DNA of 64,000 nucleotides from Nakamurella alba (GTDB lineage Bacteria > Actinomycetota > Actinomycetes > Mycobacteriales > Nakamurellaceae), in assembly GCF_009707545.1 (NCBI RefSeq), contig NZ_WLYK01000001.1, positions 744,001 to 808,000 of the forward strand. Direction: 5' to 3'. The notes beneath the pieces were generated by a model that saw nothing but the letters and a program-made list of their open reading frames with translations, had not been told where the DNA came from and ran no database searches. This document shows positions 20,501-28,649 of this stretch, one piece after another; the stretch's first letter is position 1, and each line of letters opens with the position of its first letter. Both the position numbers and the translations under genes were made by a program.

Positions 20501-21307
20501 GGCGACGGCGCCGAGCAGCAGGAGGGCCGGTCCCAGCGCGGCCAGCAGCAGGAACATCCACATCCCGGTCACCGCCGCGATCACCGCCCCGAGGACGGCA
20601 CCGCCGACGGCCGCGACCAGTGGCAGCGGGCGCCGCCGGAGCTCGGGGGCCGGTCCCGGCGGGGGCGGCAGCGGTGGCACCGCCGGCTCGGCCGGAACCG
20701 TTGCCGTGCCGACGATCTCGATCCCGGCCCGACCATCGGGACGTCCGGTCGGGTCGCCGTCGTGGTCCAGGGTGACCGAGAGCCGGCTGGACCCGGCGCG
20801 CAGGACGGCCCCGGGCGGCCACCGTGCCGGCACGTCGACCGGTGCACCGTCGAGGTGCAGCACCGGACGATCATCGGCGGACGCCGGCAGCAGCAGTACA
20901 CCCTCCGGGCCGGGCCGGATCTCCAGGTGGCGGCGGGACAGGTGTGGATCGTCGAGCGACAGGTCGTTGCCCGGCCCGCGGCCCACCCGGACCGGACCGT
21001 CCAGCACGACCGACCGGCCGGCATCGGGACCGGCCACGCAGGTCACCCGCATCGCGCCCACCACCGGGAGGTCGGCGGCCGGGACGTCGGCCAGCAGCAC
21101 ACCGTCGACCAGGGGCGGCAGGCCGATCGTCCAGGCCGGGTCGACCGCGAGGGCGCCCAGGTGCAGCACGGCGTCCGCGGGCAGCCCGGCGGCCGCCACC
21201 AGCTCAGGCAGCAGCGGTCCGAGCGGCTGCGCGGCCGGCAGGTCCACTTCGAGATCCACCGTGCGGCCGCGGACCTCGATCGTCGGACACCATCGGAAGG
21301 CGGGCAC
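17537..21307 (-). CDS. FHA-FtsK/SpoIIIE ATPase, EssC/EccC-like, without type VII partners
   Basis: The protein is 1256 residues from GTG 21307. N-terminal residues 1-85 form a small domain of uncertain fold. An FHA domain follows at about 88-175 with the phospho-peptide motif GRGPGNDLSLDDPHLSRRH. Two membrane segments lie at about 227-267. Three FtsK-type ATPase domains follow: the first has a full Walker A GTTGAGKS near 572-579, Walker B VVVVDEF and the LATQRP sensor; the second has GPNRSGRS near 875 and the third GPRRSGVS near 1100, both lacking the P-loop Lys. This domain order is that of EssC (FHA-TM-three ATPases) of type VII secretion. No WXG100, EccB, EccD, EccE or mycosin gene is in the window. 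Confidence 0.82.
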   Translation of the reverse strand: MPAFRWCPTIEVRGRTVDLEVDLPAAQPLGPLLPELVAAAGLPADAVLHLGALAVDPAWTIGLPPLVDGVLLADVPAADLPVVGAMRVTCVAGPDAGRSVVLDGPVRVGRGPGNDLSLDDPHLSRRHLEIRPGPEGVLLLPASADDRPVLHLDGAPVDVPARWPPGAVLRAGSSRLSVTLDHDGDPTGRPDGRAGIEIVGTATVPAEPAVPPLPPPPGPAPELRRRPLPLVAAVGGAVLGAVIAAVTGMWMFLLLAALGPALLLLGAVADRITGRRGYRRARLDHRADTLAEAAVLAGALADDRRRSWRYHDDPATLLRRAETGSFRLWEQRAGPRVVIGTGRRPALIDRHTPPEVDEVPITVAMAGTLGIVGAGAGVESLLRWLLLQLVTRYSPADLAVELGPGDPCLRSLAPVPHLGTGDGTPYRVVVRRGRPDDPARRPPGPGLTTVLPAADRLLLPEPCDLVLEVAGTRVRVHGPDGTAAWCDLTGIGSGLLTRAGRALAPLRLRTGTGSGGLPAAVHRRDLAPWPTDPATVRTGWRTPGRTAVLGAAPGATAVLDLAADGPHLLVAGTTGAGKSELLLTLVAGLAVSAPPAETSFLLVDYKGGAAFGPLAALPHTVGVITDLDEHAAARALTGLRAELRRRERILAEHSVPDLAALGRIRPPGVGVPAALVVVVDEFATLAAELPDFLDGLVDLARRGRALGIHLVLATQRPAGVVSAAIRANITTRICLRVGETADSLDVLGSADAAAIPLGLPGRAYLRRGPERPRPVQTARITGHRPVRATVRRSGMPVPAGESSGPRDVDDLVRTLSAAAQGLPAPHRPWLPPLPAVLTAAPGDHRLAVADLPESAEQRDVPLPSGSVLVTGPNRSGRSSTLRRLAHLHAAKGAQLLLVDPTGGLRPLVDWPHTATHLDGRDPVLVGVLIRRLHREWTGRAAGGDGSPLVLVLDGWETITAALDLADFGTGSGQLAEMVAGGGPVGLHVVASGGERAVHHRSARSFDTVLELADPAVDGPGRGRIGGMSTAVLLGPDTPPPGRPVGGAVVVRPLPTSLGWAERPAAPPGLAVIGPGGEDAGPVGLPVPGPGGGILVAGPRRSGVSTALAALALALASQGVPSRRVRGTDPAAEHRFLTDHTGPLLLVHDGPVPDGPLAELLLRYLEICGPGQYLAIGCRPEQAQRALRGLLAEVRAHRTGLLLQPTPADGSLLDTTLPRRSAEPRPGQGFWVLDGSAVPVQVAVPDGRPDISPAARG

Positions 21308-21411
21308 GGCACCAGCCTGGACCGCTGCGCCGGAAAGGCCGGGCGGGGCGACGGGCTGCTGTGGACACCTGCGTGGCTGTGGACAACCACGCACGGAAGG
21401 ATCGGTCCGGG

Positions 21412-22470
21412 TCAGCCCAGGTCGTCGGCGGCGCCGGCCCTCGAGGCCAGCAACCGGCGGAAGGAGGCGAGCCGCTCCGGGCTCGCCCCACCGGCCGCGA
21501 CGAACGCGTCCAGCGCGCAGACCGCATCCCCGGACCCGGTGTGGTCGCATCCCGGCGGGCAGTCGGCGGTGGCCGGCAGCAGGTCGGTGAAGGTCTCCAG
21601 CAGGTCGTCGGCGGTCACGTGGGCCAGGCCGAACGACCGCACGCCGGGGGTGTCGATCACCCAGCCGCCGCCCGGAAGGGCCAGTGCCACCGCCGATGTC
21701 GAGGTGTGCCGGCCCTTGCCGACGCCGGTCACGCTGCCGGTGGCCCGGTCGGCGTCCGGCACCAGGGTGTTCACCAACGTCGACTTGCCGACACCGGAGT
21801 GACCGACCAGCACCGTCGTCCGGTCCGCCGTCAGCTCCCGCAGCTCGTCCGGCCCGGCCGGGTCCAGCACCCGGCCGCCGTCGACCCGCCGGGTCACCAC
21901 CACCGGCAGGTCCAGCGCCGTGTAGGAGGACAGCAGCACCGCGGGATCGGCCAGGTCCGACTTGGTCAGCACCAGCACCGGCCGCAGGTTCCCGGTGTAC
22001 GCGGCGACCAGGCAACGGTCGATGAAACCGGTCCGCGGCTCCGGGTCGGCGAGCGCCGTGACGATCGCCAGCTGGTCCGCATTGGCGACGAGAACCCTTT
22101 CGGTGTTGGCGGTCTCGCCGGTGTTCGGGTCGACCGCGTCGTCCCGGGAGCGGCGCAGCACGCTGCGCCGGGGCTCGATCCGGACGATCCGGGCCAGCGT
22201 GTCCGGGTCGCCGCTGGTGTCGCCGACCAGGTCGACCTCGTCGCCGACCACCACCCCGCGCCGGCCCAGCTCGCGGGCCCGCATGGCCACGACCAGGTGC
22301 TCGCCGCCCGGGTCACCGACCAGGCAGCCGTACCGGCCGCGGTCCACGGTGATCACCATCGCCCGGACCGCCTCGCCGTGCGTCGGCCGGGTCTTCGTCC
22401 GCGGGCGTGACCGCTTGCCGGGCCGGATCCGGACGTCCTCGTTCTCCCAGGAGTCCTCGAGTCGCCTCAG
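21412..22470 (-). CDS. rsgA: Ribosome small-subunit-dependent GTPase RsgA
   Basis: The protein is 352 residues if it starts at CTG 22470. The circularly permuted GTPase order is clear: OB-fold start with [18 protein letters not shown]4 TKSD, then G1 [10 protein letters not shown]3 DTPG, and the zinc segment [15 protein letters not shown]. RsgA releases late factors from the maturing 30S subunit. No ATG/GTG/TTG lies just before the conserved N-terminus: the nearest canonical start upstream is GTG 22521, inside aroA, and the next downstream is the ATG of MVITVDRG, which would delete conserved sequence. The CTG would overlap the aroA stop as CTGA, like the other overlaps here. Confidence 0.9.
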   Translation of the reverse strand: MRRLEDSWENEDVRIRPGKRSRPRTKTRPTHGEAVRAMVITVDRGRYGCLVGDPGGEHLVVAMRARELGRRGVVVGDEVDLVGDTSGDPDTLARIVRIEPRRSVLRRSRDDAVDPNTGETANTERVLVANADQLAIVTALADPEPRTGFIDRCLVAAYTGNLRPVLVLTKSDLADPAVLLSSYTALDLPVVVTRRVDGGRVLDPAGPDELRELTADRTTVLVGHSGVGKSTLVNTLVPDADRATGSVTGVGKGRHTSTSAVALALPGGGWVIDTPGVRSFGLAHVTADDLLETFTDLLPATADCPPGCDHTGSGDAVCALDAFVAAGGASPERLASFRRLLASRAGAADDLG

Positions 22471-23801
22471 GACGACGCCCCGGTGCCGACGTCCGCCGCA
22501 GCACCCAGCATCCGGGCCCACATGCCCTCGAAGCCGGGCAGTGTCTTGGAGGTGGACGCGATGTCGTCGACCACCACGCCGGGCACCCGCAGGCCGACGA
22601 TGGCGCCGGCGGTGGCCATCCGGTGGTCGGCGTAGGCGCCCCATTCACCTCCGGTCAGCGGGCGCGGCCGGATCACCAGGCCGTCCTCGGTCTCGTCGGC
22701 ATCACCGCCGACGGCCCGGATGTCGGCGACCAGCGCGGCCAGCCGGTCGGTCTCGTGACCGCGCAGGTGGGCGATACCGCGCAGCCGGCTGGTCCCCGAG
22801 GCGAACAGGCACAGCGCGGCGACGGTCGGCGTCAGCTCGCCGATGTCGTGCAGGTCGGCGTCCAGCGGGTCGAGCGTGCCGGTGCCGGTGACCTGCAGGA
22901 CGCCGTCGCGCAGCAGCACCTGCGCGCCCATGTCCGTGAGCAGGTCGCGGACCGCGTCACCGGGTTGGGTGGTTGTCGTCGGCCAGCGCGGGATCCGCAC
23001 GGTCCCACCGGTGATCGCGGCAGCGGCCAGGAACGGGGTGGCGTTGGACAGGTCCGGCTCGATCGGGTCGGTCCACCGGACGACCGGTCCGGGCTCCACC
23101 CGCCAGGTGTTGGCGCCGCTGTCGTCGACCTGCACACCGACGGCCCGCAGCACCTGCACGGTCATCTCGATGTGCGGCATGGACGGCACCGGCTTGCCGG
23201 TGTGCACGACGGTCAGACCGCCGGCGAACCGCGCCCCGGACAGCAGCAGGCCGGACACGAACTGGGAGGAGGCGGAGGCGTCGATCCGGACGGTGCCGCC
23301 GGCCGGTGCCTGCACCCCGTGCACGGTGAACGGCAGCCCGTCCCCGTCGACCCGGACGCCGAGATCGCGCAACGCCTGCAACACCGTGCCCATCGGCCGC
23401 ACCCGGGCGGCCGGGTCGCCGTCCATGGTGACCGCGCCCGGGGCGGTCGCCGCCAGCGGCGGCAGGAACCGCATGACCGTGCCGGCCAGCCCGCAGTCGA
23501 TGTGTGCCGGGCCGTGCAGCGGCCCGGGGGTGACCCGGAGCAGCCCGCCGGGCAGCTCCTCGAAGCCGCAGCCGAGCGCCCGGAGACCGGCGACCATCAG
23601 GTCGGAGTCGCGGCTGCGCAGCACGCCCTCCAGGTCGGTGGGTCCGTCGGCCTGTGCCGCGAGCACCAGCACCCGATTGGTCAGCGACTTCGACCCCGGG
23701 ATGGTGACGGTCGCGTCGATCGGGCCGGTCCCGCTCTCGGCGAGGGTGGGGGCGGCCCAGACGGCCGGTGCGGGAGCGCTCACCGCCCCATGATCCCGCA
23801 T
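22467..23801 (-). CDS. aroA: EPSP synthase (3-phosphoshikimate 1-carboxyvinyltransferase)
   Basis: The protein is about 444 residues and catalyses the sixth shikimate-pathway step, joining shikimate-3-phosphate and phosphoenolpyruvate. Visible motifs are the substrate-binding GSKSLTNR near the N-terminus, the [12 protein letters not shown] segment, [12 protein letters not shown], and [14 protein letters not shown] near the C-terminus. Start choice is open: GTG 23804, ATG 23801 or GTG 23783, the last having GGGGCG just upstream. The gene is divergent from the SRAP gene and overlaps rsgA at its stop. aroA-rsgA adjacency is the same in M. tuberculosis. Confidence 0.94.
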   Translation of the reverse strand: MRDHGAVSAPAPAVWAAPTLAESGTGPIDATVTIPGSKSLTNRVLVLAAQADGPTDLEGVLRSRDSDLMVAGLRALGCGFEELPGGLLRVTPGPLHGPAHIDCGLAGTVMRFLPPLAATAPGAVTMDGDPAARVRPMGTVLQALRDLGVRVDGDGLPFTVHGVQAPAGGTVRIDASASSQFVSGLLLSGARFAGGLTVVHTGKPVPSMPHIEMTVQVLRAVGVQVDDSGANTWRVEPGPVVRWTDPIEPDLSNATPFLAAAAITGGTVRIPRWPTTTTQPGDAVRDLLTDMGAQVLLRDGVLQVTGTGTLDPLDADLHDIGELTPTVAALCLFASGTSRLRGIAHLRGHETDRLAALVADIRAVGGDADETEDGLVIRPRPLTGGEWGAYADHRMATAGAIVGLRVPGVVVDDIASTSKTLPGFEGMWARMLGAAADVGTGASS

Positions 23802-23848
23802 CACCGGCGTCCCGGCGGACTGTCGGCAGCCGGTGGCAGCATGGGCGC

Positions 23849-24736
23849 ATGTGCGGTCGCTACGCCACCACCATGGACACCGAGACGCTGTTCGGCGTGT
23901 TCGACGCCGAGCCGGATCCGGCCGCGGAGCCGGGCCTGTACGGCGGTGACCCGCCGCGCCCGCGCTACAACATCGCCCCGACCACGGAGAACCCGGTGGT
24001 CCGGCTGCGCCTGGTGAAGGACGAACCGGCCGACGGCGACGCGGCCGGGGAGCACCTGGCCCGCACGATCGAGCCGATGAAGTGGGGGCTGGTGCCGTCG
24101 TGGGCGAAGGACCCGAAGATCGGCAACCGGATGTTCAACGCCCGGTCGGAGAGCGCGGCCACCACCCCGTCCTTCCGCACCGCCTTGCGCAAGCGGCGCT
24201 GCCTGATCCCGGCCAGCGGGTTCTACGAGTGGCGCAAGCTCGGTCCCAAGCCCGGGTCGAAGAGCTCCAAGCAGCGCAAGCAGGCCTACTGGATCCACCC
24301 GGCCGACGACTCGGTGATGGCCTTCGCCGGGCTGTGGGAGTACTGGAAGCCCAAGGGGGACGGGGACACTGCCGGGTCCGGGGAGGCGGCACAGGAGGCG
24401 ATCGTCTCCTACACAATCCTGACCTGCGACGCGGTGGGCGAGATGCGCACCGTGCACGACCGGATGCCGTTGATCCTGCCGGCGGCGGACTGGGCGGCCT
24501 GGCTCGATCCGGATGCCGACCCGGAGGCGGTGCAGCGACTGCTCGCACCGCCGGACCCGCGGCTGGTGGAGCAGTTGGAGTTCCGGCCGATCGGGGCCCG
24601 CATCGGCAGCGTCGGCAACGACGACGAGGACCTGCTGGTGGAGGTCCGGCCGGGCGAGCCGGGCACGGCGCCGGACCCGGCAGCCGACACCAGCAGCAAG
24701 GCCGACGACGGGCAGTTGATGCTGCAGCCGGAATGA
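23849..24736 (+). CDS. SRAP-family protein (HMCES/YedK-like abasic-site shield)
   Basis: The protein is 295 residues. It begins MCGRYATT, so that Met removal exposes Cys2, the residue that crosslinks to abasic sites in single-stranded DNA. The other family residues are visible: [22 protein letters not shown] with the active Glu, [13 protein letters not shown], and VHDRMPLIL with the catalytic His. The protein is longer than E. coli YedK (about 220 residues) owing to an insert near residues 130-180 and a low-complexity C-terminal tail after about 250. It would protect stalled forks. Divergent from aroA, as in mycobacteria. Confidence 0.92.
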   Translation: MCGRYATTMDTETLFGVFDAEPDPAAEPGLYGGDPPRPRYNIAPTTENPVVRLRLVKDEPADGDAAGEHLARTIEPMKWGLVPSWAKDPKIGNRMFNARSESAATTPSFRTALRKRRCLIPASGFYEWRKLGPKPGSKSSKQRKQAYWIHPADDSVMAFAGLWEYWKPKGDGDTAGSGEAAQEAIVSYTILTCDAVGEMRTVHDRMPLILPAADWAAWLDPDADPEAVQRLLAPPDPRLVEQLEFRPIGARIGSVGNDDEDLLVEVRPGEPGTAPDPAADTSSKADDGQLMLQPE

Positions 24737-24752
24737 GCCGGGATGAGCCGGC

Positions 24753-25232
24753 TCAGTGCCCGGCGATCGGCGCGCTGGTCCCGCCGCAGGCCCGGAGCAG
24801 GTCGGCGGCGGACAGCTCGACCTGCAGCCCGCGTCGGCCGGCGCTGACGAAGATCGTCTCGAAGCCGGCCGCGGAGGAGTCCAGCACGGTGGGCAGCCGC
24901 TTGCGCTGGCCCAGTGGTGAGATCCCGCCGGCGACGTAGCCGGAGGAGCGTTCGGCCTCGGCGACCGGGGCCATCGCCACCTTCTTGCCGCCGACCGCGG
25001 CGGCCAGTGCCTTGAGATCGAGGTGTGCGGCGACCGGCACCACGCCGACGACCAGCCGGCCGTCGACCGAGGCCACCAGGGTCTTGAACACCCGTTCCGG
25101 GTCCTGGCCGAGGGCCCGGACCGCCTCGTCGCCGAACGCCGTGGTGCGCGGGTCGTGCTCGTAGGTGCGGACGGTGTGCGGGATCTTCCCCTGCAGCAGC
25201 ACCGCGATCGCAGGGGTGGGGGCGCCGGCCAT
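24753..25232 (-). CDS. ybaK: YbaK/EbsC-type Cys-tRNA(Pro) deacylase
   Basis: The protein is 159 residues, usual for the free-standing YbaK editing domain, which clears Cys mis-charged on tRNA(Pro). Family features are the YEHDPRTTAFGDEAVRALG segment, VFKTLVASVDGRLVVGVVPV, the Lys-rich AAVGGKKVAMAP loop, and GYVAGGISPLGQRKRLPTVLD. A homologue occupies the same place next to sigH in M. tuberculosis. It converges on the SRAP gene with 16 nt between stops. Confidence 0.88.
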   Translation of the reverse strand: MAGAPTPAIAVLLQGKIPHTVRTYEHDPRTTAFGDEAVRALGQDPERVFKTLVASVDGRLVVGVVPVAAHLDLKALAAAVGGKKVAMAPVAEAERSSGYVAGGISPLGQRKRLPTVLDSSAAGFETIFVSAGRRGLQVELSAADLLRACGGTSAPIAGH

Positions 25233-25272
25233 GCCGGAACCCTAGGGCATGCCGCGGAGGGGGCGGCGATCC

Positions 25273-25298
25273 GGAATAGCCGCCGGTCCGGCCGTGTT
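25273..25298 (+). promoter_or_regulatory. SigR/SigH-type autoregulatory promoter
   Basis: GGAAT at 25273-25277 and GTT at 25296-25298 are separated by exactly 18 nt, the SigR/SigH consensus. The predicted start near 25305 leaves a leader of roughly 19 nt to ATG 25324, with GGAAGGA at 25308-25314 as ribosome binding site. Confidence 0.72.
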
Positions 25299-25323
25299 CC
25301 CATGGTCGGAAGGACTGGTGTCG

Positions 25324-25485
25324 ATGACTTCATCCGCAGTGCTGGAGCGGGCAGTGGCAGATCCGGTGGTGCTCGACCGGATCCCGCAACCCGTCCGATC
25401 GCTCGCCGACCGGGAGGGTCCGGCGGCACGGGTAGATTCGCCTTCACGCAAGGACCCGCGCGCCGGGTCCCGGAGGAGGCTGCAG
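25324..25485 (+). other. Predicted N-terminal extension of the sigma factor isoform
   Basis: In-frame ATG 25324 (and GTG 25318) would add 54 (56) residues before the internal start at 25486. The stretch is stop-free, and GGAAGGA precedes the ATG by nine bases. In Streptomyces coelicolor the stress-induced transcript of sigR encodes a 55-residue-extended, unstable isoform; the length and promoter position here are the same. Whether both products are made is inference. Confidence 0.6.
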
Positions 25486-26169
25486 GTGACACCCGAGGTG
25501 GACCCGGATCCGGGCACGACGGATCCGGAGGCGACGGTGCAGCAGGAGCCCGCCGCTCCCGAGATCAGCGAGCAGGAGCGGTCCCGGCTCTTCACCGAGC
25601 AGGCCATGCCGTTGCTGGACCAGCTGTACGCCGCCGCCATGCGGATGACCCGCAACCCGGCCGACGCCGAGGACCTGGTGCAGGAGACCTACCTGAAGGC
25701 GTACAGCGCCTTCGCCGGGTTCACCCAGGGCACCAACCTGCGGGCCTGGCTCTACCGCATCCTGACCAACACCTACATCAACGGCTACCGCAAGAAGCAG
25801 CGGCAGCCGCAGGTGGCGCCGACCGACGAGATCACCGACTGGCAGCTGGCCTCGGTGGAGTCGCACACCTCGACCGGCCTGCGGTCGGCCGAGATGGACG
25901 CACTGGACCGGCTGCCGGACAGCGACATCAAGGAGGCGCTGCAGGAACTCCCCGAGGACTTCCGGCTGGCCGTCTACCTGGCCGATGTCGAGGGCTTCTC
26001 CTACAAGGAGATCGCCGGGATCATGGGTACGCCGTTGGGCACCGTGATGTCCCGCCTGCACCGTGGCCGCCGGCAGCTCCGCGAGCTGCTGACCGACTAC
26101 GCGACCGAACGCGGATTCCTGCGCGGTTCGTCGATGGCGACGGCCGGCGCCGAGGAAGGGAACGAGTGA
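25486..26169 (+). CDS. sigH: ECF sigma factor SigR/SigH (thiol-oxidative stress)
   Basis: The internal GTG 25486 has GGAGG ten bases upstream and gives 227 residues, the normal SigR/SigH length. Region 2 is [23 protein letters not shown] with [17 protein letters not shown]; region 4 is [47 protein letters not shown]. The stop overlaps the ATG of its redox-sensing anti-sigma by one base, so the two are coupled. Known regulons include thioredoxin, mycothiol and protease genes; the upstream GGAAT-N18-GTT shows likely autoregulation. From memory the gene order matches Rv3223c. Confidence 0.93.
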   Translation: MTPEVDPDPGTTDPEATVQQEPAAPEISEQERSRLFTEQAMPLLDQLYAAAMRMTRNPADAEDLVQETYLKAYSAFAGFTQGTNLRAWLYRILTNTYINGYRKKQRQPQVAPTDEITDWQLASVESHTSTGLRSAEMDALDRLPDSDIKEALQELPEDFRLAVYLADVEGFSYKEIAGIMGTPLGTVMSRLHRGRRQLRELLTDYATERGFLRGSSMATAGAEEGNE

Positions 26170-26525
26170 TGGAGACCGGTGGCGGTGTGACCGGGCCGTG
26201 CGGTGCGCCCGGCGAGAAGGGCGACTGCTCGGACGTGCTCAACGACGTCTGGATGTTCCTGGACGACGAGATGGACGTGGCGCGGAGGTCGGCCGTGCAG
26301 CACCACCTCGACGACTGCTCGCCCTGCCTCGAGGAGGCCGGGCTGACGCAGAAGCTGAAGTCGTTGCTGCACAACAAGTGCGGCGGCGACCGGGCACCGG
26401 AGGAGCTGCGGTCGCGGCTGGTCACCAAGCTCAGTGCGCTGCAGGTGACCGCCGACGCGCGCGGCGCCGACATCACCTGGACCGAGGTCACCCAGGTGAC
26501 CACGGTGCGCACCGACCAGGCCTGA
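26169..26525 (+). CDS. rshA: Zinc-binding redox anti-sigma factor RsrA/RshA
   Basis: The protein is 118 residues. The ZAS zinc motif is complete: Cys20, then H46-x3-C50-x2-C53, with the same 26-residue spacing from the first Cys to His as RsrA. Oxidation of these cysteines to a disulfide releases zinc and the sigma factor. Cys11 and Cys71 are additional. The N-terminal 18 residues are Gly-rich and not conserved. The ATG overlaps the sigma stop, and a strong hairpin terminator follows 13 nt after the stop. Confidence 0.92.
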   Translation: METGGGVTGPCGAPGEKGDCSDVLNDVWMFLDDEMDVARRSAVQHHLDDCSPCLEEAGLTQKLKSLLHNKCGGDRAPEELRSRLVTKLSALQVTADARGADITWTEVTQVTTVRTDQA

Positions 26526-26537
26526 GCAGCAGACACG

Positions 26538-26574
26538 GGAACGCCCCGGGACCGTCCAGGTCCCGGGGCGTTCC
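26538..26574. terminator. Hairpin terminator after rshA / bL37
   Basis: Perfect 15-bp arms (26538-26552 and 26560-26574) with a seven-base loop lie between the convergent rshA and bL37 genes. There is no T-run, as is common for actinobacterial hairpins, and it can serve both directions. Confidence 0.7.
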
Positions 26575-26620
26575 GCGTATCCGTATCGGGTGGCCGCGAG
26601 CAGGTGCCGCGGCCGCCGGA

Positions 26621-26695
26621 TCAGGAGTTGGGGCGCTTGCCGTGGTTCGCGCCGGAGCCCTTACGGGCCTTCTTCTTCCGTGCACGCTTTCCCAT
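26621..26695 (-). CDS. Ribosomal protein bL37 (24 residues)
   Basis: A 24-residue, strongly basic product, MGKRARKKKARKGSGANHGK followed by RPNS. The lysine/arginine run plus the ANHGKRPN end matches, from memory, the tiny actinobacterial 50S protein bL37 found in mycobacterial ribosome structures. It is easily missed because of its size. It stands alone between the rshA terminator and the biotinyl-protein gene, on the strand opposite both. Confirmation needs an alignment. Confidence 0.8.
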   Translation of the reverse strand: MGKRARKKKARKGSGANHGKRPNS

Positions 26696-26821
26696 GTGCT
26701 TCTCCGATCTGCGAGAGGGCTGTGACGCGTCGTCCATCGTGCCATGTCCGGGCCGTCCGCCGGGCCGTGCGAGGATGGCGGCCGGGAACGCCGATGTGTC
26801 CGACAGGAGGACTCGAGGTCC

Positions 26822-27037
26822 ATGGCCGAGCAAGTACACGCCGAGATGGTGGCCAACGTCTGGAAGGTGCTGGTCGCCGTGGGTGACACGGTCGCCGACG
26901 GGGACACCCTGGTGATCCTGGAGTCCATGAAGATGGAGATCCCGGTCCTGGCCGAGGTCGACGGCACCGTCACCGCCGTCGCGGTCGCCGAGGGCCAGGT
27001 GGTCCAGGAGGGCGACCTGATCGCCGAGATCTCCTGA
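26822..27037 (+). CDS. Biotin/lipoyl-attachment protein (TB7.3-like)
   Basis: The protein is 71 residues, a free-standing biotinyl domain. The attachment motif is ESMKMEIP with Lys37 as the biotinylated residue; the two-fold barrel shows VGDTVADGDTLVILE and VAEGQVVQEGDLIAEIS. ATG 26822 is chosen to match the family start MAEQVHAEMVANVWKV. It resembles TB7.3 (Rv3221c), which in M. tuberculosis lies between rshA and pdtaS as here. The acceptor carboxylase is not known. pdtaS follows after 40 nt. Confidence 0.9.
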   Translation: MAEQVHAEMVANVWKVLVAVGDTVADGDTLVILESMKMEIPVLAEVDGTVTAVAVAEGQVVQEGDLIAEIS

Positions 27038-27077
27038 ACCTGGCCGTCCCGTGAGCCACCGATAGGCCGGCGGAGCC

Positions 27078-28622
27078 GTGTCCACCCTCTCCGACCTGCT
27101 GGCCGAGCACACCGCGCTGCCCGGCGCCACCGTCGCGCACCTGCAGCGACTGGTGTCCGAATGGCAGCTGCTGGCCGACATGTCCTTCTCCGACCTGCTG
27201 CTGTGGGTGCCGGAGGAGCGCGCCGAGCCGCAGACGGACGGCAGCGGGACCGGTGCCGGCACGTCCTGGGTCTGCGTGGCCCAGGTGCGGCCGACCACCG
27301 GTACCACGGTGCACCCGGACGACCTGGTCGCCGACGTGATGACCGGCGAGGACGCCTTCACCCTGGAGGAGTCCCGGAGCAGCGGCCGCACCATCACCGA
27401 GGTGCAGGGCATCGACCCGCCGCGCATCCACTTCGAGGCCGGCCGCGCCCGCACCTACCACCGCGAGGTGCGGCCGGTGCTGTTCGGCGACGAGGTCGTC
27501 GCCATGCTGAGCCGGGACACCGGCAGCCTGGTCGGCCGGGAGGCGTCGCTGCTGGAGACGGCGTACATCGATGCCGCGGACGACCTGTTCCAGATGGTGG
27601 TGGACGGCAGCTTCCCACCGAAGGAGCAGACCGGCGAGATGCACACCGGCCCGCGCGCCGGTGACGGGCTGGTCCGGCTGGACGCCGACGGCCGGGTCGT
27701 CTACGTCAGCCCGAACGCCCTCTCCGCCTATCACCGGATGAACCTCACCGGCTCCCTGGTCGGCGCCGACCTGGCCGCGGTGACGCGGCGGCTGGTCGCC
27801 GACCCGTTCGACGCCGCGGAGCTCGCGGCCCGTATCTCCGGTGCGGTCCAGGGCCGGCCGAGCCTGCGCATGGAGGTCGAGGTGCGGGCGGCCACGGTGC
27901 TGTTCCGTGCCCTGCCGCTGCGCCCGCTCAACCGCCCGCACGGTGCCCTGGTGCTGGTCCGCGACGTCACCGAGGTGCGCCGCCGGGACCGTGCGCTGTT
28001 GTCGAAGGACGCGACCATCCGGGAGATCCACCACCGGGTGAAGAACAACCTGCAGACCGTGGCGGCCCTGCTCCGGCTGCAGTCCCGGCGCTCCCGGGAG
28101 CCGGCGGTCCGCGCGGCGCTGCTCGAGTCGGTGCGCCGGGTCTCCTCGATCGCCCTGGTCCACGACACCCTGTCCACCTCGGCCGACGACCGGGTCGACC
28201 TGGACCAGATCGTCGACCGGCTGGTGCCGATGATCGTCGACATCGCCTCGGCCGAGATCCGGGCCCGGGTGCGGCGGATCGGCAGCTTCGGCACCCTCGG
28301 CGCGGACCGTGCCACTCCGCTGGTCATGGTGCTGGCCGAGGTGGTGCAGAACGCGCTGGAGCACGGCTACCGGCCGACCCGGCAGGACGGCGAGGTGGTG
28401 ATCGGTGTCGAGCGGTCGGCCCGTCAGCTCGACGTCCGGGTGGTCGACGACGGCGTCGGCCTGCCGGTCGGGTTCTCCCTGGAACGGGCCTCCGGCCTGG
28501 GACTGCAGATCGTCCGCACCCTGGTCGACTCGGAGCTCTCCGGCACCATCACCTTGCGCCGCCGCGACGACCAGCCCGGCACCGAGGTGCTGATCCGGGT
28601 TCCGTTGCGCTCGCGGCACTGA
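27078..28622 (+). CDS. pdtaS: PdtaS-type sensor histidine kinase
   Basis: The protein is 514 residues from GTG 27078. A GAF-like domain fills about 1-160 (LSDLLAEHTALPGATVAHLQ), a PAS domain about 200-300, then HisKA_2 with REIHHRVKNNLQTVAALLRLQ, the phospho-acceptor being in H318-H319. The HATPase has the N box EVVQNALEHGY, G1 VVDDGVGLP and GLGLQIV. There is no membrane segment, so it is a cytosolic kinase. PdtaS signals to the ANTAR-domain RNA-binding regulator PdtaR, which is not in this window. The surrounding order (TB7.3-like, pdtaS, whiB1) is that of M. tuberculosis. Confidence 0.93.
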   Translation: MSTLSDLLAEHTALPGATVAHLQRLVSEWQLLADMSFSDLLLWVPEERAEPQTDGSGTGAGTSWVCVAQVRPTTGTTVHPDDLVADVMTGEDAFTLEESRSSGRTITEVQGIDPPRIHFEAGRARTYHREVRPVLFGDEVVAMLSRDTGSLVGREASLLETAYIDAADDLFQMVVDGSFPPKEQTGEMHTGPRAGDGLVRLDADGRVVYVSPNALSAYHRMNLTGSLVGADLAAVTRRLVADPFDAAELAARISGAVQGRPSLRMEVEVRAATVLFRALPLRPLNRPHGALVLVRDVTEVRRRDRALLSKDATIREIHHRVKNNLQTVAALLRLQSRRSREPAVRAALLESVRRVSSIALVHDTLSTSADDRVDLDQIVDRLVPMIVDIASAEIRARVRRIGSFGTLGADRATPLVMVLAEVVQNALEHGYRPTRQDGEVVIGVERSARQLDVRVVDDGVGLPVGFSLERASGLGLQIVRTLVDSELSGTITLRRRDDQPGTEVLIRVPLRSRH

Positions 28623-28649
28623 CACGTTCCCGCCCCCGAGTGCGGGCGG

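Noticed and set aside
17537-21307. Type VII secretion locus
   Set aside because: Only the FtsK-like ATPase is present; no WXG100, EccB, EccD, EccE or mycosin gene was found on either side.
17656-22410. Several long plus-strand frames over the FtsK and rsgA genes
   Set aside because: Antisense to proteins with clear motifs, and rich in Arg/Pro/Gly as expected of high-GC shadows.
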